From positions 1-62,563 of the forward strand of contig JASKOT010000054.1 of NCBI GenBank assembly GCA_032158125.1: a DNA stretch of 62,563 bases, in the 5' to 3' direction. The notes under the pieces are model-generated. The model was not told where the DNA came from, did no database searches, and saw only the letters and a program-made list of their open reading frames with translations. Positions 12,084 to 24,580 of this stretch are shown piece after piece. This DNA comes from Papiliotrema nemorosa (Eukaryota > Basidiomycota > Tremellomycetes > Tremellales > Rhynchogastremaceae). Numbering within the stretch: position 1 is the stretch's first letter; each line of letters begins with the position of its first letter. The position numbers and the translations under genes are program-made.

Positions 12084-12760
12084 GGTTGCTTGGTGGATTG
12101 AGGATGACCACAGTCGAGTCGAGCGAGGTCGGTTGATAATCATGACGGTTGGAGACGGCCCGGTGGAGGTTGAGCCGGAGCGGAGATGTCCGAAAACTGA
12201 CGAGATGCCGGAGTTTGCTGAATACCCCGTGCATTGCCCCCACCATGTGCCCCGATGTGGCGCCACATTCGTCATGTTGCCACTTTCCCATTATCGGGTG
12301 GCAAACAACGTAAAGTCGGGTCCAACAGCTGACATGACATCGAGCGTCCAAGAGGTAGCGACGACGAGGGAAATGATGGCGAGCAGCGGTGTGTTGATAT
12401 TACACTGATTGCTCCGTGCTCACATACACCATACCTACTACGGGGACCACTTTGCTAGTGTTCTGGACCACACAGCTTTGGTGTACCTGACAAACTCTAC
12501 CAGCGGGTGTAGAAGAGCCAAGGGGGGGGAAGAGAAGAGGTCACGCGCGACACTTTTGGTTTCTCACCCCACCCCGACTCCTCCTCCTCCCAACCCGTCT
12601 ACGTCTACGGTATGTTGCCCCCCTTGGCTGCTCCTGCTCCTTGCTACCCATGCCAGAGCGTCGTGGTTCTCCTCCAGTCTCTTCTACAGCGCAACTCCAC
12701 TGACGCCATCAGAACGCCTCGGCTATTCCATCCATTCCAGCTTCCAGCATCACACACCCA
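12084..12760. promoter_or_regulatory. Shared divergent promoter region
   Basis: This is the 677-bp spacer between the minus-strand SDR gene and the plus-strand gene at 12761. The right half is strongly pyrimidine-rich, typical of Tremellomycete 5' leaders. A frame opens from 12409 into the downstream gene's leader but shows no protein-like sequence before 12761. Confidence 0.4.
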
Positions 12761-13259
12761 TGTTCTCTCAATCTTCCTTCCGACCCTTGAACGAGGATAC
12801 CCCTCCCACTACAAAATCCACCTCTTCTTCTCGATTCGCGACCCCAGAGGTATCTGCCCACACTTCACCCATTGACGAGGAAGACGAGTTTGATCTAGGT
12901 GATCCGCACTTTAACCGGTCTCGCGCGAGCTCGACGAGATCACATCACGACAGTGGGAGGGCTTCACCTCGGACAGTGTTGGCCGGTCAGCACGGTTCTG
13001 CTGGGCAAGCAGGGACGACCTTCCTCAAGCCAGAGGAAGTTGGTAGCCTTTTGCAGAGGTTGAGCCAGAGTGACGGTGGAGATAAATCTGACCAAAGCGT
13101 GAGTTGCCTTCCTCCATCTTGGCTGTGACTACCTATCCCCCACGACCCTTCTATCAGAACTGTCCCACTCGGGGCAGATGGAAGGCCAGACGTCGCAACG
13201 AGGTGTCGGTAAACACTACGGTGAATAGCCGTGGACACTACCTCCATGCCATCCTTTGA
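12761..13259 (+). CDS. Hypothetical disordered protein
   Basis: From the ATG at 12761 (MFSQSSFRPL) a clearly coding Ser/Thr/Asp-rich frame runs to about 13099, including TFLKPEEVGSLLQRLSQS. A GTGAGT donor follows, and an acceptor at 13157 gives a short basic second exon (RGRWKARRRNEV) ending at 13259. An AATAAA signal lies at 13374. The second exon is the weak part of the model. I do not recognise the protein. An alternative is that this is the 5' end of one larger gene including 13813-15769, whose start (MFSRSF) resembles this one. Confidence 0.5.
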
Positions 13260-13812
13260 CCCTTCCTCCCCATCCTTTACCACTCCACCACCGCACATCC
13301 TCCCCACACCTCCCATGACCGCGTTTCACCGTGCCTTCTCCCCGACTCTGGTGTTTGCTTCTCGCAATGACTGCAATAAAACTCCACCCTTATCCACTCT
13401 TCTCCCAATCCTTCCTCCATCTCATCCTCCCCGACTACACCGCGTGTCGCACGTCCACCGGTTATAAGACCATGAAGTGTGTCTGGATGCTGACATGAGC
13501 GCTGTCATCGCTTCACCATCCTTTCCTTCTCTCCTCGATGCCATCCTCCACTACTACCCTATCATCCATCCCTCCCCTCCAACCCGACCACCCTCCCCGC
13601 CTCACCCCGCGACACGCTCGACACGCTCTCGCCGCCATTCTTCCCGACACCGACATGTCTCACTCCCTCCCATTTACGGATACCCATACCCAACCGCTCC
13701 ATCTCGCTTTCTCAAATCACAGTCTGGTCAAGTTCACGCGCCGGTTCCTCGTCACCCTCAATCCGTCAACCGAAAGACGCCTTGCAAACAAGCCCATCCG
13801 CAAGCTGGAACC

Positions 13813-15769
13813 ATGTTCTCCAGAAGCTTCCAAGACGACGCACTGTCGCCCCCTAGTGGCGGACGAGGGTCAAGACTGTCACCCTCGCCTTCTCGACACC
13901 ATCAGCTCACGGCATTGTCGCCCTTGCAAGCCTTCTCCCCATTGCAGTCGACCTCACAGCCGCTACGAGAGACCTCTACCAACTCGGAGCAAACGTATGG
14001 CCACAGTCGATCGCGTTCCAACAGTATCACCAAGAGTCTCAGTAGGAGACAGAGCTTGATTGCCAATGCGGAAAAATGGTCCAAGGGAATGGACGACGAT
14101 GATGCCAGAGGAGACGCCATGAGTCTGTTCTCCCGGCTCACCCTTGTCAAAGCTCCCGCGGCCGAGGGTGCGGGATTGAGGAGGTGAGTCGACCTTGCAC
14201 TTGCTCACTAATAACAGGGCTAAATCGTCTTCCGCCTTGACTCCTTTTGCCAACCCAGCCAAAAACCTCGATGCCAATGTCCCCGCAACCACCGCTCGAG
14301 GTCCTCGACGATCCTTTGCCGCATCGTCTTTTGCTGGATTCTCCCCCATGACCGCGTCGGCTTCCCTCAAATCCCTTCCCGAGCCTTTTTCACCGCATGG
14401 ACCCGATGCGGCGAACCGTATCACCCATGAACGACAACAAAGCGACAATATCAGTATCCAGCGCAAAACCATGTCCCCGGAAGAAGTCGTAGACATTGCA
14501 CGAAGTCTCGCTTCACCCGTCGTCATCCCGCAAGGAGGTTTCAAGGGAGCCGAGTTGAAACGACGCAAGTCGGCCGGATTGACGGGTCGTCGGGGTACCA
14601 GCGAGACGACGTCGCCTGAAAAGCCGCCCCTTGCGCTCGAACCGGTGGAATATGTTCAACTCGACGATGAGACCCTCTTGCCGTTTGTCGACCGCCCTAT
14701 CGAGGTAAAAGAGTTGAGTGAACATCACTCCAACTCGGCCCTGTTCAAGTTGCTCAAGGCTGCCTTTCCAAAGTCCCCTCTACGACAACACTGGCAGGCT
14801 CTTGCTCCCGAAGAGTGGTACTGGGACGAGTTTATGCAGCATCTCACCCGACTGTCGCGCATCGAGTGCCCAGATTACGCCTGGATCTTCCGAGCTCGAC
14901 AAGCCGTTCGAGCTAGGTCGGTCGCATTGTGGGAAAAAATAGGTGTGTGTCTAGGTTGCGATGGTGATCTGCTCAATGCGGGTGGAGAGGATGGTTCGCC
15001 TCCGTCATGGGGAGGACTGGGTCTGGGTGAAGAGGGAGAGTACGATCCGACCGGGAATCAAGTCTGGATCGAGGGTCTCGAAGCTGTCGATCCGGCCGAG
15101 CGGGAACGAACAGAGCGACAATTTAGGGAAGAGTTTGGTGATATCGTAGAGGATGAGGGGGAGCAAGCCAGTGCCGGTATGACTGCACTATTGGGCACTG
15201 TCGGAGAGGAAGAGGAAGAGAGCGTGGGGTTGGGTATCAAGGGTCGACAGACTACAGCGCAGAGAGAGGCGTCCAAGCATATCAACCCCGTCGATCCGAT
15301 GGACTCTCCTTCGTTCACCAGTCGAAGCTTGCCCAGATCCGAACAAGGTGCTGCCTTTTCGCCCTACACTCCTCGATCTCCTAGCAAATCGCCGGGGAAG
15401 ATCCCTACAAAAGAGCGGTCCAAATCGTTTGTCGGGTTGCAAATCATGACATCGCCTGTTCCGCAAAAAGGAGGATTCGCCAAGTCACCTACGAGTTATA
15501 CCCCTTCGCAAAACCAGGCGGCACTACCGATCTTTGATCGAGGACCGGGAAGTCCGTTGTTCCCTAGCAGCTTTAGCTCGTTGTCCGTCGAGCCGAACTT
15601 GGGTCGAAGTGCGAGTATAGGTCTAGCAGGGGGTGTCAAGCCTGTAGCGTATGAAGAGGAGGTCATGAGGGAAGTGAGGGGATACAAGAGGTGGTCTGGG
15701 CTGGGTAGGAAGCCGAGTGGTGCGGGTCTTTCGGAAAGTGAGTCTCCAGTCGGCACTGGATATGCGTAA
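13813..15769 (+). CDS. Conserved hypothetical protein with central globular segment
   Basis: Exon 1 is 13813-14183, the intron 14184-14217 (34 nt) and exon 2 14218-15769, about 640 aa. The start at 13813 is chosen because the upstream open frame is a pyrimidine-rich leader with low-complexity translation. Both ends are Ser/Pro-rich and disordered. The middle contains an ordered, Trp/Leu-rich stretch: SALFKLLKAAFPKSPLRQHW, PEEWYWDEFMQHL, DYAWIFRARQAVRARSVALW. I do not recognise a named domain. The C-terminal part has many SP/TP sites typical of kinase substrates. It converges with the regulator gene ending at 16142. Confidence 0.7.
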
Positions 15770-16141
15770 AAGTGAGGAGGTGCTGATGTCCAGGTGCGAT
15801 TACGTTTGCGAGTGAGAGTGATTATGCGCATTCGGTGGTGGGTGACCATGAGTAGGGGTAGGGTGAAAGAGCAAACGGTCAGAGGGGATAAGGCGTGGTC
15901 GAGGGCACCGATGTCTAATACACGCAGCAGTCGTTTGTAAAGTAGTCGCACAGGATATGTCACTAGTCTCAGCGCATTTGAGTATTCGACGCTGGTGCCC
16001 ACTATCTGTCCCTTCGACATTATGTCCGAGTTGGAAGATGACTCTTGTAGGGTCAGAATGGTCATCAGCCGGAGCGAGGGGTGGGAGCAGCGTAGCGGGC
16101 ATCAGCATCGTTGCATATTAGGTCAGAGCTCTATCATATTT

Positions 16142-18785
16142 CTAAGTCATGTCGGAAAACACATTGGCGGGTAGATCAAACCAACTGTGTAAATCACCCA
16201 AGAGAGGCTGTACGGCCCAAGCCGGTAGATGTGACAAGTTGAGTTCTCCAGGTGAATGATACGGCGTCTCGGAGCTATTGGCCACGACGGCCGTATAGGC
16301 CGTTCGACGGAGGTCGAGCAAAACGTGGATGGCGTCGGGGAGGTTGGGGTTGGTTTCTGCGTCCGAGGTAGAGGCTTGTAGCCATTTACGTCGGGCTCTT
16401 TCGAGAAGTCTGACATATTGGTCTGAGAGTTAGTCTAGCACTGGGCTGTTGAGGGTTGCAGTATATGAGAAACGGCAAGAAGGAGAGAAGAGAAGTAGCG
16501 GGAGATATGGTGATATAGGAGATGGAGATGCGAAATCGAGGCTGCAGTCCCGCTTGAGGAGGAGGAGTATCAATGGAGGATTCTGACTCACTGGCCAAGG
16601 TCCAATAGCGAGCCGATTCTTTCAGGAAAGATACAATCACATCAAAGTCCTCATCGGGTCCATCTCGATGACTCAGAAATGCGTGGACTGGAAGGTCAGC
16701 GAAGGGTGGCTACCACCAACCTTGCCATCGCATGGCGACTCACTGAACAACACTCTCGCGGCTACCCAAGAGGCCCAGATGAACAATGGTGAGCTTGATT
16801 TTGCGAATCCCACCTCTCTCGCTTGATGACACAATCCTACCATCGCTTTGATGGAAGATAGACAGGTCGAAGTGTAGGGTTCGACGGGATCACCATTTGA
16901 AAGAGCTGGATAGGCGTAATACGCATTCAGCTTGAGCAGGGTTCTGGATATCAGCCACAATCCTCCTGAGCGCACTCTACTGACGCATGATATATCGCTT
17001 GCTGCTCGTTAGTCATGTGCGAATCCAGGACGAGGTGGACTCACAATCATCAACGTCATGGCATTTTGCGGGCCATCCTTGAACGGCAGATCGCCAAACC
17101 ACCTCCTCGCCGAGCTACTCAACGTGACACTCCCATCCCTACGCCTGTCCACCGCTCTCGCATCGTTTGGATCGATCGTCTGACTTTGAAGGGTATGCGA
17201 TCGACCGAGTAGATCGAGCGCTTCGATAAGGTACGCAAAGGGAGATAGTGTCGTCGAGTCGTGTGGTAGTAAAAGATGAGGGATGGGTTTGAACGCTGGG
17301 GTAATGTACCAGTCCTGATTGTCAACCACCGTCATCAAGTATTGACTCACAGTACCCGCCCAGATCTCGTCGGAGCATGGTAGTCGGCGATTAATCTCGA
17401 AATCCGGTAGAGCAAAATCCCAACCGGTAGACGCGCAGGCATATCGATCTAGAGAAAAGATCAACCAAAACAACCTTCGCCTACTCTCGTCCTCTTCCCA
17501 AGTCGTCGGAGCGGGGATGATACTCGTCCGACTGAGCGTGGACGCAGGGGCTCGAGCTGTAAAGCCGTTACTACCATTCGGGTCTGACTCGCTTGTCAAT
17601 CCGAGATGGACCGCCGATCGAGTGAGCAGGGCGAGGATACCCCATGAAGAGGGTCCCTGGTCTGAACCTATGAGATCCAATGCGAGAAGGGCCAATGCTT
17701 GGACGGAAGAGATGGAGGTGGACTCGATGGCATGAGCGAGGACGTGTTGTTTTGCCGCGCGTTTGTATTGATCGTGTTTCCCATCCAGACGAGAGTCGGA
17801 GGAGAGTCGGATGGTGACTACCACAATGGCGTGAACGACGATATTCCATGGCGGGTGAAGGGGGATGGGCACGGGGGACAAGATGGGTGCCCAGGGATGT
17901 ATATGCGTCCAGAATATATTGAGCAGGTCGTAGACTATATCTGCTGCTGGCAAAACCAAAGGATCGTGGAAACTAGTGGCGCTAAATCCGGATGGGGAAT
18001 TGCTCACTCCGCCCATGGAACCAGTGATGGGTCCACCGAAGAAATCCATCCCCATCCCAGTGGAAGCTGGGACAGACGGTATGGACGTGAGTTCTGGTAG
18101 TGGCGGGGGCATGGATTGTGTCGACATGGGCATCGAGGGGAGATTGAGTAAAGGGGTGAGGGAAGATTGAGAGGTGTTTACACTTTGGTTGTTGTAGTTG
18201 ACCAGAGCGTCCGGAGAGAATGAAGCGAGTTTGGCTTCTTGTTGTGCCAATCGTGCCTCTTGCATGTGGACTCGCTCTTCCAGTTGTTCCAGTCGTTTCA
18301 TCATGTCGGTCCCTGTACCTGCCCGTAGACCCGGTTTGAGCTTGAGCGGGTAGTAACACTCGGAAGGGCTTTTGGAGCAATTATCACAGTGAGGCTTTTT
18401 CGAATCGCACTCTGGTATGAGTGTAGCCCAGCGACACAAGGACTTTTCGTTACTGACTGATCTTCTTGGCTCGACACGGGGCACAAGTAATGGCCAAAGG
18501 TCTGGGATCAGTCTCCAGCCCGACGTGGTGGACCCACCTGTTATCGCCTACTTCCTCTGCCAGACCAAACATCTCATGGGTGCTGGTGCTATTCTCCCTC
18601 TTTTGCCTCTTGGTCCCATTACCCACTTCGTGTCCGTGATACGTCTGAGGCGTCGCAAAATCGTCTATCGATTCTCGTTTGCCCCCAAACGAACTCGAGC
18701 TTCCAGATACAGTCGGTGGGTATGTATATTGACTCGCGCCAGTCCCAGAGGAAGATGTCGGATCCTTGTGGGTCCCCATCGTCAT
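16142..18785 (-). CDS. Zn2Cys6 transcription factor with Fungal_trans domain
   Basis: This is a nuclear DNA-binding regulator. Exon 1 (18785-18458) ends inside the zinc cluster. Removing intron 18457-18412 gives CAPCRAKKIKCDSKKPHC with DNCSKSPSEC, a canonical CX2CX6C...CX2CX6C cluster. A dimerisation coiled coil follows (MKRLEQLEERVHMQEARLAQ), then a Pro/Met/Ser linker. The Fungal_trans middle-homology region follows, with HIHPWAPILSP, VQALALLALDLIGSDQG, AVHLGL and SRRRLFWLIFSLDRYACA. Further introns include 17350-17315 (36 nt) and several 3' ones; they restore a C-terminus ending in LHSWFDLPANVFSDMT with the stop at 16142. The general layout resembles sugar/xylan-type C6 activators, but the target pathway is not evident. 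Confidence 0.85.
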
Positions 18786-19998
18786 GAACCGGACGGACGG
18801 TTTTTGTGGATTTCGAAGTGATGGAGACGGAATGGTGGTAGTCCGAGATGGGTCTGTGGGGAATGTTCGGTCGACTCGGCGGGAATTTCCCGTCGATGTG
18901 GGTGCTGCTCGATGCCCTGAGGCTGTCGTTCACAGCGCAGCTCTGCTCTCAGCTGTTTTGATGCGTAATGAATACGCTCGGGGTGGTATTGATGCGAAGG
19001 ATGGAATCGTGGTCAAGGTGGAATGTCGTGCCGGTGAGCAAACACCATTTCGGATGGACAACACACCGGGGCGATTGGCGGCGATCGCCACCCATAGGGA
19101 CTCTATTGGCTTATCGACTGATTGGGCTATGCAGCGCAGTATATGCAGCTGAAAAGCATCCTGACTGGCACATAGGAGGCAAGGGGTGTGGCTATCGCGA
19201 TGCTTGACCCTATGCAGGGCGTGGAGCTCAGAACGGGTGGTTGAAATCCTCGAGCGCCTCGCCACATCGCCTTTCACAACTGAAACATCCACCTTCATGC
19301 TCTCAGTGCTTTGCTTGAGGGCACTGCCCTTGCGCTGGATGTCACTATCCTCTACAGAGCGCTAAACATCTTGGACTCCTACATGGGTGGGCCATGATAC
19401 TCGAGTAAGGGCAAGGGTGCCCGATGACAAGTCACGTGACCTACCCCCTTGTTCACTTTCCACATCCGTCGAAATCTGCCATTCTCTCGCAACTCTAATG
19501 CAATCACCCACTGGTCATTCATCTCGATTCCCTTAGCGGATCAGCCCTTCCCTGGCCTGCCTTGACTGTCTCTGGAGGCTTGAGATGCACTTTCACGACG
19601 ATCATGGTCCAGTCCTGCATTGGAACAATTCAGGGTTCGTCAACGTCGAGCAAGCCGTTCTGAGGGATTCTGAAAGATGATCGACGGAAAGAACACCTCG
19701 AGGATGCATTTGGCTTGGCTGGAGGTACGCCACGACCGGACCTGGCAATTCGAGCTAGAGAGATGGAATACCGGGTGGAGATGAGATTGGCGACTTGGAT
19801 GGGCCTAACCCTTTTTGACTTTGCTCTGATGATCCTCATTTTAGCTTGACGAGTATAGATACACCGACCTCTTCTTCATCATCACATTACTTTCCCCTCT
19901 GGCTGTGTCGGCTTGTACCAACGTCGTCCGACGTCTAGTCTCTGTCTACCTCGCTCGACGCATCGCTGGACGACTGCTCCCTGCATCACCTTACCACC
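18786..19998. other. Divergent intergenic region
   Basis: About 1.2 kb lie between a minus-strand C6 regulator and a plus-strand TPR-like gene. Short frames at 18930-19298 and 19630-19839 (minus) have no recognisable features. The last 150 bp before 19999 are C/T-rich, as expected of a leader. Confidence 0.45.
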
Positions 19999-22480
19999 AT
20001 GCCACGCTCACCGGCCGGATCGCTCTTTGCGTCAGACTACTCCTTGTCCACTCCCACCACCCCCATCTCCCCACGAGCCGCCTCTCGAAACCCGTCCTTG
20101 CCATCTCCACTCCGTCAACAACAGTCCCTCCCAGTCGAATTCCCAATCAAGGAGAACAGTCTCAAAATCTCCACCCTGCCCACCCCGCCCGTCTCGCCCA
20201 TAGACTCCGCCACGAGCACTCCAGACGAAGATGAGCAGGGACCATTGGACATGGCGACAGAGAGGAAGCAGAGTTCGGTGGTGTTTTCTGAACCAACCAC
20301 CACCGCCGAAGCGTCGAGGAGGACGAGTGAGGTCTCTCGGAGCAGTCGAAAGGGCAGCAAGCACGCCATCAAAACCTTTGAAGGCGCTATGGAAGGTGAG
20401 CGTTTGTACAGAGTCGTCGCTCATGCCAGGCGGCCTGGGACACGAAATCAAGGCCAACTCGTACAAGGTCGGAACGGAAAAGGCATATCATCACCTCAAT
20501 CGAGCACTAGACTACTTCAACGCGGCGCTATCGCACAAACATCACAATGCAAAGGCCATCTTGGCCCGCGCCAAGGTCTTGATCCAACTTGCTACAAACT
20601 ACCAACCACCCCGCACGGCCACTGCGTCTCTACAAGACGCCGTCAAGACGCTCCGCAAGGTGATTGAACTCGCACCGAGGTCCGTATCCGCTCGCGAAAC
20701 TCTCGCTCAGGCTTGTGCGCTGCTCAGCAATATCCTCTTGGAGAATGACGATACAGCAGACGACGAGCAAAAAAACTGGGAGGGTCAAATTGGATCGTTG
20801 GCGAGAGAAGCTCTGCAAAACTTGGAAGATGTCGCCGGGGATAAGATGGATCGGATGAGGAGTATGAAACAAGCCGAAGCGCAGCAACAGGCCCCCGCCA
20901 TGGCGGAGACTTTTCTCGCATTATCTTCGGCCGCGTTAGCAGTGTCCTCTCTCGCGACCGATCTTCCTACGGTCGATGCGCACGTCGAGTTGGCCGAACA
21001 AGCTCTAGACCAGGCATCCAACATGGCCACTGTGGCAGCTTCGGCTCGCGTCAAATCCTCCTCGTCATCGACTAATCTCATCACCAGAGTCCAACTCGCC
21101 TCGGGTCAATCGTCCCTTGAAAGACTTCGACATACATTCTTGCTAGGTGTGGAATTGGACGAGGACGACTTTCGATCCCTCATGTCGGACATGTCCCACT
21201 TGGCGACGGAATGCAGAGAACGCGCTGCAAAACTCAAAGGGTCGAAAGCCGCTGCCGCATCGACTTTGGCCTGGGAGGCGGTTCGGCAGTTGGGCGATGC
21301 GAGGGTGTTGTATGCCAGTTTGCTTCGGTTGGTATGGCGGAAACGACAGCCCGCGACCACGCGGGCGAGCATTAATCGGGGATCGCGGCAAATGTCTCGA
21401 GTGTCTCACAACAGTAGCACCATACAGGAAGAAGACGAGGACGACAAGAAAGACGTGGATGAATCTAGCGGGGATGTTCTCGATGCTTTACCTGTGCTCA
21501 GCAAGGAACCCACCACCCCGATGCGAGAACACCGCGACATCCCGTCCAGTCCGCACGATCCCAGACGATTCAGTACGCAAGATGTTCGACGAGACAGCGC
21601 ACGTGGAAGTCGAAAAGGATCTTCGTTGATGGCAATGCCAGAAGGTCAAGAAGTGTCCAACTTTTCCCCGAGCGAACCGCGGTTTTCCGTCGTCTCGTCG
21701 AATCGAAGAGGATCATGGCTGCCTGAATCATCCCCTGGTCCACGACGACGACGATTGTCTTCGATGACTCAGCCTTTGGTGCATATCGACGGGACGACCA
21801 CCGCTTGGGACCGAAAAGCATCCGTCATTTCTCTCGCATCGGAAGACGAAGCGGCTGGTCTGGTCCCTTCCTCCGCACTCGCCTTTTCCGCCTGGGGACT
21901 TCTGGAGGGTGCTATCAAACAGTACAAACTTGGCTTGACCCTCTTGTCATCGTCCGATCTCCCTCTCACCCATCTCGCTCGGGCAAAGGCCGAGACATTG
22001 GCGAGTATAGCCTACACTTCCCTGTTCATGGCTTCCCTCTCGCGACGGGTCGCAGAGGCCCATGAAAAGCGGACAAGTCTGCTCGTCACTGCCGAGGTGT
22101 ACTCTACCTGGTCGGCTCGAGAAGTCGGGTGGTCATTCTTGATTGAAGGGACAAAAGAAGCCGCCAATGCGGATCGTCGTACAAACTCGTGGAGAGCCGA
22201 CGAGAGTGGTAAACGAGCAGTCATGTTGCTCCTCAGAACATGGTGGCATCGAGCCGTCACGACGGATACCATTGACACCGATACCAAGGCTGCTGCAAAG
22301 GATGCCGTCGAAGTGGTGGTGAGACGAATGAGGGATAGGGAAGGTGTGAAAGATGGAGATGTGGTGCGGTTCACTAATTGGCTGACTAGACAAGAAGGCG
22401 AGTTTGATCCTGCCGAAGCGTTGTTTTGGAGGAGTGTCAGTAGGATTCTCAGAGGTGGAGCCGGGTTTGTCATGTCGTAG
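19999..22480 (+). CDS. TPR-like helical repeat protein with disordered middle
   Basis: Exon 1 is 19999-20395, the intron 20396-20429 (34 nt) and exon 2 20430-22480, giving 815 aa. The Ser/Pro/Thr-rich N-terminus is followed by helical repeats of TPR character (YHHLNRALDYFNAALSHKHH, AKAILARAKVLIQLA, AVKTLRKVIELAPRSVSARE). Further alpha-helical segments rich in Ala/Leu follow, then a basic Ser-rich phosphorylation-type region (about residues 420-560). The last helical block (ALAFSAWGLLEGAIKQYKLG, AKAETLASIAYTSLFMASL) ends in a region rich in Arg/Asp. It is probably a scaffolding protein. No catalytic motif is seen and I cannot name an orthologue. Confidence 0.7.
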
Positions 22481-22684
22481 AGTAGGTATCGGTGCACATG
22501 TACATGGCTGTCTGGAAAGAGCATCTCGGATGGAGATGAAACGGCCTCCCTTTCTGAGCCAAATACCCCCTCCGAGTCCTTTACTCGGAAATGCCTCTGG
22601 CCGTGAGCCAGAAATCAACATGTCCGTATCCAGGCTACCGGGGGATTCAAGAGATCGTCTCTCGCCCGGCTTCTCATGCGCAGG

Positions 22685-22694
22685 CTATATATAC
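22685..22694 (+). promoter_or_regulatory. TATA box of the SIT-like transporter gene
   Basis: TATATATA lies about 45 bp upstream of the ATG at 22736, in a 255-bp intergenic space. The spacing suggests a short leader and a tightly regulated promoter. Confidence 0.5.
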
Positions 22695-22735
22695 CCTTGT
22701 CATGCTTACCCATCCCATTTTGCGCGATACCCACA

Positions 22736-24457
22736 ATGTCACCCATGACACCTTTCACCCAAGTAGCGCCCAACCACGACGAGCCGACCGAGATCGACAC
22801 CAAGCATGACACCCTACCTCGCCCCGAGGCCCCCGAGACGCTGGAAAAAGAACCCAGTGGTGTTGCAGCCATGGACCATTTCCGCCGACACGCAGAGTCG
22901 AAACGCAGAAACACCTTCTGGGCCTGTTTCGTCCTTTTCACCATCGCACTCGCCCTGTCTGGCGACACGACTTACCTATACCTCGCTTTCGCTACCTCTT
23001 CCTTTACCGCCAATACTCTTCTCTCCACCATCGCACTGTTGACAGCCATCCTCGAAGCCGTGTGTCAGCCATTCTGGGGTAAAATGGCCGATGCTTCACG
23101 ACGATCCTGGTGTTTGATCCTCAGTGTGGCATGGTATACCATCGGCTATGCGCTCTCAGCCAGCGCCCAATCTGTCCAAGCTCTCGCGGCAGGTCAAGTG
23201 GTCTATTCTCTCGGGACTTCTGGACTCAATTTTTTACAAACACTCATCGTCGCCGATCTCACGTCTTTGCAGTACCGGGGAGTGGCGTTTGGTCTCATCT
23301 CCATCACGTACATCCCCTTTGCGTTTGTCGCCCCCAATATCGCCTCTGGGATCGGGCTCCGACACTGGAGATGGGGGTAAGGGATGTTTTGCATCATCAT
23401 GCCCGTGTGTGTGGTGCCCATCATCACTGTTCTCATGGTCGCGGAAAGGAGGGTCAGCCGTGGATCAGCGCTCAACACTGGCTCGAAACGCGACAAGGTG
23501 GTAGACTCCCTGTCCTCGGTCGACTTTGTCGGGTTGATCCTCATCGGATTCGCCTTTGCCCTCTTGCTAGCCCCCACAACCCTATACTCCAGAGCCAGAG
23601 ACGGATGGCGAAACCCTTCCATGATCGCCATGGAGGTTTGCGGCGCGGTAATCCTCGCAGCATTTGGCATATGGGAGTGGAAATTCGCCAGCAACCCAAT
23701 CTTACCCCGTCGAATACTCAATCGCAACTTTTGTTTGTCGGCTCACGTCGCCATCATCCAATTTATCTGTGGATCCATGTACAATACGTATTGGTCATCA
23801 TGGGTATGGGTCGTCCAGGAATACTCCGAAAGACAATGGACCTACATCTGCGAAACCAGCGCCGTGTCACTTTGCGTCTTTACCCTCCTCGGCGGGTTGG
23901 CGCTGCGTTTCGTTGGACGATACAAGGTTATTCAAATCTGTGGACAGGGTGTATGCCTGATCGGTGCGGGTGTAAACTATTACTCTAGTTTACCCGGTAG
24001 GACGACCACGGCCACGCTCGTCATGTCGCAGATGCTCATTCAAGGTGGAGCAGGGTTCGGTCTGTTGGCGGCGCAAACGGTAGCCCAAGGATCGCTCAAG
24101 CACCAAGATCTGGCCATCGGTATAGCCGTATGGATCTTCTTATCGTCCATGTCATCGGGAATCGGTGGTGCAATAGCTGGGGCCATGTGGAACGGCAACT
24201 TGGCGAAGAACCTGTCGAAGCGGATCCCAGATTTGACCTTGGAAGAGATTGCCTCGATCACGGGCGACATCAACATGGCTCGAATGGCTCAACCACGAGA
24301 TGCGGTGATTCAAGCTTATGATGCGACTTACCGAAAGATCGCGCTGGTCGTTCTCATCCTTTTCGTCCTCCCGCTTGTATCGTCCTTTTTCAACGTCGAC
24401 TTTGCCATTGATAAAAAGCAGAATGTTCACGACAGGGCAGAAGAGGGGGCCGCGTAG
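22736..24457 (+). CDS. Siderophore-iron-transporter-like MFS protein, interrupted by an in-frame TAA
   Basis: This is a plasma- or endomembrane MFS permease of the ARN/SIT siderophore-iron type. The intronless frame spans 574 codons with 12-14 hydrophobic segments: FVLFTIALALSGDTTYLYLA, PFWGKMADASRR (loop 2-3 motif), TSGLNFLQTLIVADLT, ISITYIPFAFVAPNIASG. The second half has PILPRRILNRNF, AIIQFICGSMYNTYW and a C-terminal SSFFNVDF. At codon 215 (23378-23380) the conserved HWRWGYGMF-type sequence reads HWRWG-stop-GMF; translation resumes in the same frame. A single base change (TAC or TAT to TAA) would explain it. No intron can remove the stop without also removing conserved residues. Alternatives are a recent pseudogene, a sequencing error, or readthrough. 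The convergent neighbour at 24581 encodes a surface protein. Confidence 0.8.
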
Positions 24458-24580
24458 AAAAGGTGCGCCTGTTAGTACTGCTTGGAAGACTGTACCGTAT
24501 GCTCGCTTTCTCATTGTTGATATGCATCACGTTTTGTGCCCACTTCCACTTTCTTGAATGCCAACGCAAACATCAAGATC

